Below are positions 46,127-59,400 of a stretch of 64,000 nt of DNA, piece by piece. Source of the DNA: Strigamia acuminata (taxonomy: Eukaryota; Arthropoda; Chilopoda; Geophilomorpha; Linotaeniidae); contig OX442318.1 in assembly GCA_949358305.1 (NCBI GenBank), positions 5,070,501 through 5,134,500 on the forward strand, given 5' to 3'. Each line of letters opens with the position of its first letter. The stretch's first letter is position 1. The translations under genes were made by a program, and so were the position numbers. Below the pieces are notes generated by a model. The model was not told the DNA's origin. It saw only the letters and a program-made list of their open reading frames with translations, and made no database searches.

Positions 46127-46560
46127 GCTCTATGTATATAAACTTTACCACATTTTGATAAAATTTCATGAAATTTTATTAGATTGCATTGAAATCCACT
46201 GAATTTTTATCCCATTTGAGCAAAATTACCCTAAGTATAAAAAAATCATTTTACAGTATATTGCTTTTCAAACGCATTAAATAATGCATTTCATTATACA
46301 ATTGAAAAAATGCATTTGAAAATGCATTCTTATTTGACAAATAACAATATTGGAAACACATGTAATAATACATTTTACAAAATGTATTAAGTATCAATTG
46401 CAAACCAATAAACATACTTTCTTACCACTACACCATACAACACTGGACACAAACTGTCAAATTAATCATTTGGTATTAATTCCTTAACTATGCTATATCT
46501 AATGCTCTACCTAATGTTCTAATCCCTTTAAATTGCTAACCGAAGTGGAATCCTTCACTT

Positions 46561-46761
46561 TATCTATCGAAGCATGTCTATATCAAGTGGAGTCAATTTC
46601 CTCAATTTAAAAACACTTTTGTGCACAGCACTGTTTATTGAACACACAACACTGCACAAACCTAAAACCAACTTTGCCACACATGACAGCACAACTTCCT
46701 CTGTTTCTGTATCCAAGAGACCAACAGGTATTGAGAAATTGCAGCATTCAATAAGCAATCT
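46561..46761 (-). CDS. Candidate terminal exon of a minus-strand gene
   Basis: The acceptor GAGTTTTGCAG precedes 46761; a phase-0 frame of about 65 codons runs to TAG at 46564-46562. It contains an amphipathic/hydrophobic stretch (VVLSCVAKLVLGLCSVVCS) and ends KLTPLDIDMLR. A plus-strand frame over the same DNA is Ser/Thr-rich and less convincing. Its partner exon is not established; the exon at 50517-50698 has the wrong outgoing phase for its ATG frame. Confidence 0.35.
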
Positions 46762-49607
46762 CTGCAAAACTCATCAATGAAACAGAAATTCCTTCAAAAA
46801 ATAAAAAACAGACAAAGACAGACAAAGAGCATGTTGACTTGTGTAATGATTAATAATCAAAACAAACAAAGAAATCATGACTTATAGTTATTTTAAGCTC
46901 CAAACCAAAAATCACATCCTGACATCTTAAATCAAATGAAATTACACTCTCATTGATCTTTATTGCATGTTAACTCCCAATAAACTTTGTCTTACTTTAT
47001 GAAACATTAACAAGAAAAGCTGGAGCTGAAAAGTAAATAGATGTTGGGAAAGGTATATGAACAGGATGTACTTGGTATCCGGGGTTTAGTGAGTGCAGAA
47101 AGAGATACTGCCTACATCTACAAAAGTAATTAATCTTGCGGGTTTATTTCTATCCAAAATCCTTCGCTCACAGGTATAATGTCACACGCGTGAACTTTTC
47201 AGATTGCTGGTTTTGAATGGAAAATCCTCTCTGGACCCATATGGTTCAAAAATAGATCGAAATTATATTGCAATGTATTTTGAAATGCACTGGATTTCGC
47301 AAGAATGCATTCTGTAACGCATTTTTGCACGCTATTAGTTTGCAAATGATAATACATTTGTGAAAAGTATTTTGAAATGCGTTCCCAATATTTGTCAAAT
47401 ATGAATGCATTTTCAAATGACCCGGTAAGTGAAAATATTACTTGTATGGATAACAAATAAATGATGTTATTTATGGGCCTAGACCCAGGATATTTATGCA
47501 AAATAAAATTCGTTTTATGCGCATTATAAAATATGCACCAAAAATTCCATTTTATGCAAAATAAAAATAAAAATATGCAAAATAAAAAAATTTAATCGAG
47601 TGAAATCAAGTGTTAAATAACAACTTAATGCCATTTCAAAGTGTTCTTTATGTAAATGAATTATAATTAGTAATTAAAATTCATTTTATTATTTTTTATT
47701 TGTTTATTTCTTAAAACTTTTTCCAGACACTAATTTAGTGACTTCCCCTGGTGTCTGTTTTTGGCGAAGTCCTCAGTTTTCCGAACGCAAGCATACGTAC
47801 ACGATACGTGTCTTAACAAAAAAAGGCAAAAATTGATACGTACATGTTAAGTATCGTTAAAAAAAGACACAAATCGCCGTCTTTTCCCGGAAAAATGGGG
47901 ATTTATGCATTTATTTCTGATTTTCGAAAAATATGCGTTTATAGCCAATTTCGGCTTTTTATTGAATAAAAATAATTCCTACGCATTTATGCATTTATCC
48001 CGGCCTTATTTATGGCTTGTCCAGGAATCTTCAGTACTTTAAAGAAAATTGACATTGTAAAGATGCTTGAGCACCCTTAATCTTGCAGCACCTGTGTTAT
48101 TTGCACGCCCAAAACACCCAACATTCCAACAAATGCATAAATACTAACTTGTGGGATTTTCGCTTAAAACCCAAATGCCAATAAAACTGAATTCAAGTGA
48201 ATTTGCCATAATGAAGCAATGAAAAAAGCTCCAACAAATTTTACTGCAGAAGACGACAAAACTCCTTTCATCGTTGGGATGTTTCTTCCGGTAACCATAC
48301 TCTCTGCTTTTTATATATGTTTTATATGACAAGAACGAAACATTTTACAATTTCCTCATGTTTTTTTCTCTCTCTTCAATAAAAGTGTGGATTCTGCACT
48401 GGAGGAAAAGAGATTTGATAGAAGTTTGAACTCAGCATGATCCTTTTTCAGAAATATCAATTTTAAATTGAAGTTCACCTTCAATTCACTTTCCACATCC
48501 AAAATCTCATACATGCTTTTTCAATCTGTTCCTTCAAAATGACTTTTTCTTACATTCCACATGGCAACATTTTAATTTATTTAAACACATATTTTATCAT
48601 GTGCAATTTAAATTTTTTATATTATATCCTAATAGATATGCAAACCTCTTACATATCAGTTCTCCTTCACCGTGTTTTATTTATTTGAAAATTTAATACT
48701 TCAGTTTCCTTGAAATTTAATCAACAACTTTTCAAAATGTGCAATTACCTCTCATCTAATTTCTAATGTTTAATTTTTCATCTCACCACCAGATGAAGTT
48801 AGCATAAAATCGTGAAATTGATTAAAGTCTACATTTCATTGCAAGAAGCAAACATAAGCACAAACAGGCTTCTGTATTAACCGTAAAAAAAAATGAAAAT
48901 TTTAAAATCGGTTATTGACTAACCGCAGAATTTGAAAATGAGAAAAAATTTCAGTACTGACTATTTATCCCTGGACGAAGATTTGTTTAAAAAAAACTGG
49001 TAAGGTTCGTCAGGTTCCCGGTACTAAATTTGTTCCCAGTCTAGCCCTGTATTGTAGTTATCGAAACCCCTCAGCTGCAAAAGGTGCTCAACTATACTCA
49101 AAACCAACATAACTTTGACCTATTTCAGCCGGTTTACGCATAACTGTGTACTGTGTTATACTACGTGGAAAAGTAGTTCTGTTTATTTGCAATAGAGAAA
49201 TGACTTCTCTTTTTACCGAATTTTATTACATGGTTTGTGGCCTTTATTTTTGTTGCTGCGCGGTCTCCGATGTCCTGGCTGTGTTCTTCAACCAGCTATA
49301 CATAAGTATAATTTGATTGGGCTACTACAGTACTTCCTCTAGGAATTTGAAAATATAAAACTTAATGACATACTTCAACAACATATAAAATCTGCTTCGT
49401 TTAACTTACGATAAGGTTTATAGTTTCATGATTAATTTAACATCCAAGATTCCACGACTAAGGCTATATCCAGATGGTAACATGCTTCTAAGAAACATTA
49501 CGGTCAATTTAAAAAAAAAAGTTCTTTTCTTTCCTTTTTCATAAGGATTAAATGTACTTCTGAACGATCGCACTTAATCGTTGTTCAAGACAAACCAGGT
49601 AAGTAAG

Positions 49608-49850
49608 TACCGTACTGCCTCGAATAAACGCCGGGGCGTTCAATAGTTTTTTCAACTCGCCCCACCCGACGCATAACTGAAAAATCGCCAATTTTTTGCT
49701 AAAAATGGTAATTTTTCCGTAAAAGGTTTTTTGGGGGACCGGCGCTTATTTGGGGCCAGCGACAATTTCTTAAATCGCCGCTGAGTGCCCAGCGTTTAAT
49801 CGAGTCCTGGCGTTTGATCAAACCCGGCGTTAAATCAAGGCAGTATGGTA
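49608..49850. mobile_element. 243-bp TACCGTACTGCC MITE
   Basis: TACCGTACTGCCTCGAATAA on the left and TTAAATCAAGGCAGTATGGTA (inverted) on the right, GC-rich interior with GCGTTTAATCGAGTC motifs. It is distantly similar in its terminal TACCGTA to the 44137 family. A (TAAA)n microsatellite follows directly. Confidence 0.7.
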
Positions 49851-49940
49851 TGTAAGTAAATAAATAAACAAATAAATAAACAAATAAATAAATAAATAAA
49901 TAAACAAATAAATAAATAAAAAAATAAACAAATAACTTAC
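49851..49940. repeat. (AATA/CAAATAAATA)n microsatellite
   Basis: About 85 bases of AAATAAATAAACAAATAAAT-type repeats abutting the right end of the MITE. Confidence 0.9.
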
Positions 49941-50516
49941 TGTTAATTTACACGTTAAAACAAATCTTATTTTTAGCAATTTCCGATGAAATCTTAACGT
50001 AAGGATTTTGTAATTACAAGATTTGTGAAAGCATGTTTAGTTTCGACAAAATACCTGCAATTTAAATACAGAAATGCCTTTTACATGCAACAGAATTCAA
50101 TTTAAATGCAAATTTTGGTAAGCATCACAAAACTTTCTAGTCACCTAAAAAAGGTAACATAAAAAATTTGGCTCTTAATTATTCGCTTATATTTTGCCGA
50201 CATTGAGGTACACCTGATTAAATAAACAAACCAAGCCCGAAATAACAGAACTCAATCCACAAAGCTGTGTCATAATTTTTTCTTTCCAATTCCAATTCCT
50301 AAATGCGATTAATTCATCCAAACTTTTCTAATCACAGGTCGGCAGGTGCTGCTAACACGCTCGACTGCTTAAAACCATTCACCACAACAGCTTACTTTCC
50401 TTTTATTGCCTTCTTTAATTTGACTTACAACTGCACCAATCTCCGGCTCCCTAAAATGGATAAAAATTCGATTTACTTGTGGTGCAAATTAACCAACAGC
50501 GAGAAATAGAACTCAC

Positions 50517-50698
50517 CGATCGCACAATAATATTTTTTGTCTTAAAAAAACCATGGAAACGGTTATATTCCGCGAATGTGGCGTATTTCTGCTTGACTTG
50601 TGCCGGGCAACCCTCAGAATCGAAAGAAGCGAGCACGGCTTAGTTACAGATGACGGTTGGTTGGCTCTGATTTGAAAATATGTTTTCGACGACATTGC
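50517..50698 (-). CDS. Candidate second exon with start codon of a minus-strand gene
   Basis: The acceptor TTTTTACAACAG precedes 50698 and the strong donor GATCG|GTGAGT follows 50517. An ATG at 50695-50693 in the context GCAATGTCG opens 59 codons (MSSKTYFQIRANQPSS, then Ser/Arg/Lys-rich). Another frame over the same exon (VKQKYATFAEYNRFHGFFKT) is equally protein-like but lacks an ATG. Either a short basic N-terminus or 5' UTR; the CpG content is higher than in neighbouring DNA. Confidence 0.35.
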
Positions 50699-50766
50699 CT
50701 GTTGTAAAAAAATAATGATAATTCAACAACTTGTTTTTAGAATTTTATTTCTTTCCTTTATCTTAC

Positions 50767-50900
50767 CTGTCTGCTGTTTTTTGTGCATATTTCAGCGTTA
50801 ATCGAGCGATCACAGCTCGAAAAAACCGTAAATAGCGGCCATTATGAATGATGAATGAACAGCCATTTTGATTTATTCCCTGGTGTGGATAGATGAAATT
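50767..50900 (-). promoter_or_regulatory. Candidate first exon/promoter of the 50.5-kb minus-strand gene
   Basis: The donor GCAGACAG|GTAAGA ends at 50767. Upstream sequence carries two ATGGC-type elements (AAAATGGCTG, TAATGGCCGC) resembling YY1-like initiator motifs of housekeeping genes. A possible transcription start lies near 50880. Inferred from composition and splice signals only. Confidence 0.3.
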
Positions 50901-51341
50901 ACCGAAAGTTTTTGCTCCTTGAGTTTATGGTTTTTTCAGTTGTTCCTTTCCTTGGATTTTCTTAAATATCAGAAAATAAAAATTGGTATTATAAAAAGTG
51001 ACAAATAAAAGTCTAAATTAAAGTTTTAATCTTGACTAAATATAAACTATGAAGTGTGTTGTTCCAGCCCCCAAGTGACAGTAAAGAACACTAAAGAAAA
51101 AGTTTTATTTCTTTTCAAATGGTGAAATCATTAAGGCGATTAAAAAGATCGATTTAACAAGCAAATTGTGCAAATTAATTGACGTTTTCCACCTAATTAA
51201 GAAATTGAAAACAAGTCATTTGCTGTTAATTAGAAAACATAAGAACTTTACCTAATAGCGCACTCTGGCAATTATATTACTTAAATGGTGGTGCACGATA
51301 GGTTTTGTGGGTGCGCGAGACCACTTCAGAAGAATGTTTAA

Positions 51342-51520
51342 TACACTGGTTCCCAAACTTTTTCGATTCACGGTGCACTTAATGTTTCAGGATTTTTCCA
51401 CGACACCCCAAGTTAAACCACAGTTCTCTCATCAGCAGAGCCTGTTTAAAAGTTTTGCTGGAGTTTTAAGGGGCACCAATTTTGCAAGTAAAATATCTAA
51501 TTAAATAAATGATGAATCAT
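51342..51520. mobile_element. Diverged hAT-like repeat (CACTGGTTCCCAAAC end)
   Basis: ACTGGTTCCCAAACTTTTTC then 'ggtgcactta' follows the layout of copies 1-3. Sequence to its right (51500-51620) matches 11440-11530 (ACAAATTTCACCTGAG and TTTATTATCA), so both insertions belong to one longer family. Confidence 0.5.
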
Positions 51521-51943
51521 TACAAATTTCACCTGAGATTTAATTTATTATCAGATAAACAAATTCCCAAATTTTCAGTTAAGTGACACCACTAAATTAT
51601 AGTAAAAAAAATAAATAAAAAAAAGATATTTGTTTTTGTTTAAAAGACCGGTTTAACGTTTTGAAGTTCTTTTATTGACATAGGATTGCATGATTCAGTA
51701 ATGCAAGCAAAATAGACATTCCAGCTGCTGGTACCATCTAGCGGTGAAAAACAAAAAGAACAAGTCAATTCTCCTTTTCCTAGAAAATAAAAATGATTTT
51801 TTGTTCTTTTTTCATCAATAAATAAAATGCACGCGATGACGTGCTTGGACACCTTTCACACAGGAAAACACAGTTTCATTTGATATATTATCTTTATTGC
51901 CAGGTTGTCTAGAGGTTGCGCTTTCACCGTGTTTTGCCATGAC

Positions 51944-52966
51944 GAGAGCTTCTCGTGTGCATAACTGATCAATTTTAGTAGTAATCATAATTACACATTT
52001 TCGTCATAAAAAAATAATTTATGAAACAAAAATAAATTGCTCGACATTTTCTTACCACTAACAACGACTACGCCTACTACATTAACATTTATAACTAATT
52101 TCATCTATTTTCACTGCCGCGATGTTTTTAAGTTTTGCCACGTGTAGATTGTTGATTCATTACTGCACGTGCAATTATTGCAGCATTCCAAACCAACAGC
52201 AGCATTCGAAAGTATTACAACCGATCAATAGAATTTCAGAAATACAATTTATTGAATGCTTTTTGCCATAAAAAGAAATGAAACTAACGACCTTAATCAC
52301 ATGTTAGATATTTTATGACTACTGTATAATTCCTCTTATGTTATTTTCCATTATACTTCAAAGTAATGACCAAACTACACACATTTTTATTATGGTAATT
52401 AGAGGAGTCAATAACCCTGATAAAGAATACAAAAGCAAATAAGCATCTATTTTGTGCACAACTGGAATAGCTACTTGCAGACTGAGTTAAAGCTCGTCAA
52501 GTAAGTCAGAAAACGTGCTCATTTATATTAACATCTGAATTTTTGTCATTTCAATTTTAAATTATAAATGTCACTTTGTGTACAGTTCAAACTGAAACCA
52601 TGAACGTCCCCCTAAGTGCGAAACTAAAACGTGATTGGCCATCGAAAACCAGAAAAGTATTTCTATCTAATGAATATTTTTTTGGAAGTGTAGCAATACG
52701 GAAAATAAGTTGTAAAATTCAGGTTATTTATTGTTAGGGGAAAAAAATGTGTAAAAACAAGTTATACAAGTGGGAGATACTGAAATTCTGTTAGTATTCA
52801 TTTGTAACGTATAAATTATCATATGAATTGGTTTGCAACTACCTGTAATTCTGTGTTTACCATAAACTTGGCAGAAAGCACCAATTCATTAGGTTCTTCA
52901 GAATATGAATGTGAATTCTTTCAAGCAATACTTTATCTTCTCTTCTAGATAATATAAATAACAGCA
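51944..52966 (+). repeat. Upstream segment of the DEG/ENaC tandem duplication, copy 1
   Basis: From GAGAGCTTCTCGTGTGCATA onward the sequence matches 59588 onward (GAGCTTCTCGTGTGTACAAC) in order up to the first coding exons, with insertions in the second copy. It therefore marks the left boundary of the duplicated unit and probably carries the 5' UTR/promoter of the channel gene. An AG acceptor (TCTTCTAG at about 52948) lies just before the ATG exon. Confidence 0.8.
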
Positions 52967-53437
52967 ATGCTATATCAAACCATGCTCAGGAGAAATCGTC
53001 GAGTTTTAAGACCTTTAGTCATTGATTTAATCAATGAAGGCAAAAATGTGGCACCGGAGTTTTATATCATCGTAGATCGAACAAGAAAGTACAGATTTAG
53101 AATTTTTTGGGCAATACTTGTCATCTTCTGTTTGCTCATCTATTCTTACCAAATGTATGATCGCATTTCATACTTCATAACAAGCCCAAAGGCTGTTGAT
53201 GCGTATCGATGGAAGTTGAGCCACATGGAATTCTTGCCTCTTTCCGCATGCACACAACAGAATACTTACACCATGGATTATTTTAAAAGCAATCCCAATA
53301 AAATAGACTCAATTGAGAGCTTCATGCCACTGGCTACCATCTTAAAATTTCGTGATGTCAACGTGTCAAAAGTGTGGAATTTAAAGAATCGTATCAACAT
53401 AATTAAAAAGTTGACATTTGGAAAACCAAATTACAAG
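52967..53437 (+). CDS. Double DEG/ENaC exon 1: N-terminus and TM1 of unit 1
   Basis: ATG follows a TTCTAG..AACAGCA context; the donor is TACAAG|GTATTA. It has 157 codons: a basic N-terminus (LRRNRRVLRPLVIDLI), TM1 (FWAILVIFCLLIYSYQMY) and the first extracellular part with a degenerate post-TM1 motif (FLPLSACTQQNTY). The paralogous exon at 61226-61696 is about 90% identical by eye and starts at the same ATG, which supports the start. Confidence 0.88.
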
Positions 53438-56400
53438 GTATTATTGTGATTAACTCTCATTGACCAATTCCAGCCATTCCATTGTAGTCACAGATTTAGA
53501 CATCTTATGTATTGTAAACATAATTTTTCTTTTTGTATTATTTAAGCCTAACAATCGTTTGGGTTTCCAACTTAAACATAGCCTTACACCATGGGGTACA
53601 TGCACACAAGTGACTAGTTAAGTATTACAAAACCAGGGCTTCCTAAACTGTGGATTGCAACCCAACAATACATCTGATTAATCCGATTGCTATCTTGTAC
53701 TATTGTATTTTAAACTAGGTAATAGATCATTGCTAGAAGACGAGATTACTATGCCAATAAAGTTTGATGTAGAAATACCTCATGTGTCTGCTGGTTATGA
53801 TGCTATAACAGTACAGTATTACAGAAGTGATTATCTTCCCGCTTAAAAGGCCGATATATTTTGTTTATTATTATTGATAGGTATCGACTGATAAACCATT
53901 TGATTTTCAAACCATCTTGGTTGTGCAAGTTGGAACACAAGTAGATATACAGATTCAAATTACTCAAGTAAGAATAAAGTAGTCATAAAGATTTCTATAA
54001 TGTTTTTTTTTTTACACTGGGAGACAGGTGACCACATTACATAACATGAACTACCATATATCTTCTAATAGCACCCCCGTGTGCTATTTACCTAAATATT
54101 TCCTCTGCGATATATTAAAAACTGATACACAATACATCAAGAATATATTCTCCCAATATATATATATATTTTATCGATTATTCAAAACTACCATTTTTGT
54201 CAGCAATTACAATTTCGGATTTTACTTCTTAATCCATTCATTTTGTGATTGCACTTGTTTGTAACATATAACTTTTACATATAAAAACTAAAAGTGACAT
54301 CTGTTGCAACAATTAGTCATTCATCTAATTGTTGTTAAAACCTTGAAAAGGGGCTTTTTAAATTTGATTACTTGATTATTTCATTATTTCATTTCATAAC
54401 GGTTTAAAGAATATTTTTGCAGTTTTACTCCTTAAGCAGCAGAAAAGATCCATGCGTGCCATTGGAAAAGTTTCTATCGTGCGGTATTCAATGCGTTAGC
54501 AGAAAATACGATAGCGATGCCTGCTGGTAAGATGTTTGTGTGTCTATTACTATACAACTCCTTGCCAAAAAAATTGAATAATCAATTTTCGACGATGCAT
54601 TTTCATTTTATAATTGTAATTTGAAGACGCCCATACAAAATTATGAATCGTGCTTTTAGTATATAAAACTATGATTATTACGCTACCATTTGGTCCAAAC
54701 AGAACAATAAAATCACTTCTGGTTGCTATTTTATTCAACTCTAAACACAGACAAAAAAATGGAATATTTTTTTTCCTGTGCCAAAAAAATGGAATAGTCC
54801 GATAAAGTCATTATTTTTATTGAAACATAATAAAAATACACATGAAAAGAACTTAATATTTAGTCGGGTATCCTCTTGCCTTAATGACAGCCTGAAAGTA
54901 CATTGAAGTCGTGCGTTTCAAACCATTCTTTGGTTGCTTTCGAAAATGACATCAGCATCATCATCATCGGAGAAAAGGTCCTCAATGGATGGAATTAGGA
55001 AATATTCGAGTAGTTCTTGATATACTTAAGAATTAACAGTCTCCTTGATGGTTGTCATGTGCCCAACACCTCCTGTGCATATACATCCCCATATCATCAC
55101 ACTACTCGGAAATTTCAGACACTGCTTTAAAGTCGTTGGGTGATACGCCTCATCCTTTGTTCGCCAAACTGTGACACCCTGGTCACCATATGAAATACAA
55201 AACCTCAATTCATCACTGAAAATTACGTTTTCCCAATCTTCCGACGTCCACTTAACTCGTTTTTGTCGTTGCTTCTGTGTTAACAGTGGCTTACGTTTGG
55301 GTGCACAACTTTGGGCATGACAACCATCAAGGGGACTGTTAATTCTTAAGTATATCAAGAACTACTCGAATATTTCCTAATTCCATCCATTGAGGACCTT
55401 TTCTCCGATGATGATGATGCTGATGTCATTTTTCAGCAGGATTTGGCTCCTGCCCATGTTTCGAAAGCAACCAAAGAATGGTTTGAAACACACGACTTCA
55501 ATGTACTTTCAGGCTGTCATTAAGGCAAGAGGATACCCGACTAAATATTAAGTTCTTTTTATGTGTATTTTTATTATGTTTCAATAAAAATAATGACTTT
55601 ATCGGACTATTCCATTTTTTTGGCACAGGAAAAAAAATATTTCATTTTTTTGTCCGTGTTTAGAGTTGAATAAAATAGCAACCAGAAGTGATTTTATTGT
55701 TCTGTTTGGACCAAATGGTAGTTTAATAATCATAGTTTTATATACTAAAAGCACGATTCATAATTTTGTATGTGCGTCTTCAAATTACAATTATAAAATG
55801 TAAATGCATCGTCAAAAATTGATTATTCCATTTTTTTGGCAAGAAGTTGTAATATATTTCTCAGAGGTAATATACCGAGCGCGACGTGTAATTGTCGGGA
55901 TAATTAGGTCAGCACGAATCTTCTTGCCTAATAAGATCACGAGTGCCCGTTAGAGCACGAGTGATCTTATCTGGCAAGAAGATGAGTGCTGACCTGATCC
56001 CGACAATTACTAAGCGCGAGGTGTATTTAAAACGAAAATTTACTTTAGGTAATGAAAATGAGATGTACCTTGAGATTAGGCCTAACAAAACAACAATCGT
56101 TCTCCCCACCAATCAAACCGCTTTTGACATTTGATGCTTGGTTCGTAAAGGCCGCAACGGAGGGCGCCAGTAGCATGAGAAAAATTCCCAGGAAAAATGC
56201 ATGGCGAGAGGAAATTTTTCACGGTAAAAACCAATGAGACGTCAAAATCGGTTTGTTATGCGCCTCAGGATTGGTCGGGAGAACGATTGTTGTTTTGTTA
56301 GGCCTAATCTCATTCGTAGTTATTAATAGCCCTAGCTAGTGGTAAATTCTCATTATTAATTATTAGTTTACCTTACTTACCCACGAGGCAATGTCATAAT

Positions 56401-59400
56401 ATCTGCAACAATTCTACAGAAGCAATCGACTTGGTAAAAAAACACCAAAATTATGTGACCGGACAAACACCCTCTACTGACTGTAACTGTACAAAAAGCT
56501 GCGACAGCCAATTGCTCGATTTTTCACTTAATACTCTCACAACTTTAAACACTCCTCAGATACGTTACCAAATAACAGATAGAGACATAACCGTGTATCA
56601 GGAAAGATGGCTCTACGAGTTAATCAGTCTATTGTCAGACTTTGGAGGCAACCTCGGACTTTGGTTGGGATTCTCATTACTTTCTCTGACTGATTTTCTG
56701 GTCAATTTGGCAAAAAGTAATAAAAAGCAACCAAACAGTAACTGTAGAATAACATTCAACGAACGCCGACAAAAGTTGAAAATGTTGATTCAAAAGATGG
56801 AAGAGGAAAAAGCAGTGAGCAAACCAAGATGGATTTATACAATTTATGTCGGTTGCAGTCTACTGTGTTGTTACATGCTTCAAAATCGAATTCAACAATG
56901 CTTGTCACAACCAATTCAGAAAACAGTCATAATCCAAGACCAAACTGAGGTTACATACCCCAATATCATTGTTTGTCCTGGGCCACACAGTGGAAAACTG
57001 AATCTCCAGAAAAAACGGTACTTCGACCGTTATCTCAAGAAGAACCCAACCATGTGTGAAGTAGATGCCTATGATCTCATAAATTTTAATAAGATAAATG
57101 TGGAAACACTTTGGAGTAAGAAATTTCAAAATAATCTAATAACTACTGAAAAATATGACAAAGACGTAAGTTACTTAGTTTCTAAAGTTTGTTTTTAAGT
57201 TTAAAAGTTTGCTTAAATGAGAAAAAATAAGTGAAATAAGTGGAATAAATGACTCATTGAATCCGCCTAAGTGAACTATTAATTTTGGCAAACCCTAAAA
57301 GTGGCCTTTCTCCCATTGGCTAAGCCTCATCACTCATAACTGTAGACTGTGTCATACCACCAAAAAAGTAGTTTTATTTTCTTCTTAATTTATTTTAATT
57401 ATTCTAATTATTCTATTTTATTTCTATTTTTTATAAAAAAATGTTTTTTTTAATTCATAAAATAATGTTTTAGGTTGTTTGCATCTCATAATACATTTTT
57501 GTTTACTTGTACTCTGTAGTTTATTGGTTGCTTTGTCATAAAAGCAAACAATTTCCTAACAATAGGTGATCGATTGCAATGTCTGGACATCTAATACAAT
57601 TCTGGTGTTTTGGTCAGTTTTTTGGTATCACTACACCAGTAAAATGGCTCGGACAATGGGAGAAAGGCCACTCTTAAAATCTGCCAGAGTATATGCGAAA
57701 TATTAATTTTTCTAAGGCGCAGAAATAAATAGACTAACTTAAGAAAATAATGATTTAAAAAAAATTATAAAATAAAGAAAAAACGTGCAGCTACTGTCTA
57801 AATAAAAAAGCTTTGATAAAACTACCTTTATAAAACTTGTTTTCATCTTACTTTATCCAGATCCCTTTTAAATTTTTCAATCCCAATAAATCTATGTTGA
57901 ACTACACGGATGGTGTTTGCACAAAACATTCATTTCGTAAGTATTCGTTAAAAATCCCTTAAGTTTAATTTGCTAATTTTTTTTCTCTTCATACTCTTTG
58001 GAAGAATCTGAGAAATGTAGAGCTATTACAGGACTTTTTATTGCGGTAATGGAAGTGAATAATATTTGCAAACCAAAAGAATCAAATGTAATTATGGTTT
58101 AAACTGGAAAATTGGTTTTGAAGTTCATGTTGATTTCGTATATCATTGTTTCAGCTTTACTTTAGTGAGCCTGGAGATCCTAATTTCCCTCATTCACTCA
58201 GTGTTGATCTTCTATCTCAGCAGACGCTCCTATTGCTAATGAGACAAATAAAGGTAAAAAAACTTTGGGTAACCTTATTAATCCACTCATCCTGTCAATA
58301 CAATGCAGTAGTTGCAACTGCTTTAGTTTAACCTCCAATAGTCATGGATAGATAAAAAGAACTTACAGATACGGAGTATATTAATAGAAGTAACATTTCT
58401 TTACTGAGAATTTACCACTAGCTTGGGCTATAAATAGCCGCGAATGAGATTAGGCCTAACAAAACAACAATCGTTCTCCCGACCAATCCCGAGGCGCGTA
58501 ACAAACCGCTTTTGACGTCTGATTGGTGCTTACCGGGAAGAAATTCCTTGTGCCATGCACTCTTTCCACTCTTCCGGGTCAATATTTCTGGTGCCCATAA
58601 AAATCAGATCTCAATATAAGCTTATTGGATGGGCACTACTCAATTTAGTGCTAAAGAGGGAATCACCGTTGTAATTAATATTAATTAAATGCTTGATCGA
58701 ATACTTTTTTCTCAGCTTTGTAGTGATCTAATAAAAGGGTGTCAAAATTGTTCAATTTTTTCCAAATTGTAGCATTTGGCTTGGTTTTTTCAGTGAATTA
58801 AATGTTTGGTGTACAAATTATTACTTAGACTGCAAAAAAAATGATTTTGAGTTTGAATCAGCTCATATGGTGGCTGATCGAATACTTTTTGCCTGGGGTT
58901 GTATAATTACAATATTTCAGGTAGAATTTGTCAACACTTTTGAAAACCCGTGTACAACAAATAAAACTGAACATCATCTTTGCAAACAAAACTGTTTGGC
59001 AAACAAAATGAAAAAACACCAACTGTGCAGGTCAGAACAGAAACATTAAATACCCTTTTGAGATTACTTTTATTTCGTCTTCAGTATGCCATTTGCCATT
59101 AAGGAGAACACCAGCATGTGCAATTCGTCATCAACAGCAAAAGATGTGCGCAGATTGTATTACAAAACTTACTACTCGACCAATGTTGAAAAAGAATGCG
59201 GTTGTGCTAGACCATGTCAACTAATGACTTACAAACTCATCCCGAACATTCTCCCTACACTTATTTCCGGCCAATCAGTTTTAGTCGACAACGTCATCAC
59301 CAATAAGGTGCAGTTCATGCAGGAAAACTTTCTGTATTCATTCGAGGCTTTAATCTCCGATGTGGGAAACACGTTAAGCCTCACTCTTGGAGTGTCAATG

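Larger units (their letters stand above)
46127..50516. other. Mostly repeat-derived and unassigned sequence
   Basis: 46260-46430 and 47220-47430 hold runs of 'aatgcattt' motifs, probably one old repeat family (also near 38340-38480). 47490-48005 repeats 'ttatgca' motifs. 49010-49049 is a hAT MITE fragment; 49070-49200 is a CCCATTGG-family fragment. A 44-codon minus-strand frame at 48298-48164 is hydrophobic but has no support. Confidence 0.4.

Noticed and set aside
48164-48298. 44-codon minus-strand frame with an ATG and a hydrophobic stretch (KFVGAFFIASLWQIHL), considered as a small mitochondrial membrane protein
   Set aside because: No donor before the stop, no convincing homology, and the TATATAAAAAG upstream is too close to the ATG to be its TATA box.
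53719-53838. Reading exon 3 of the channel straight on to the TAA near 53847 as a terminal exon
   Set aside because: The next segment (53881-53967) is conserved in both paralogues, in phase, and homologous to unit 2 exon 9, so an intron must remove the stop.
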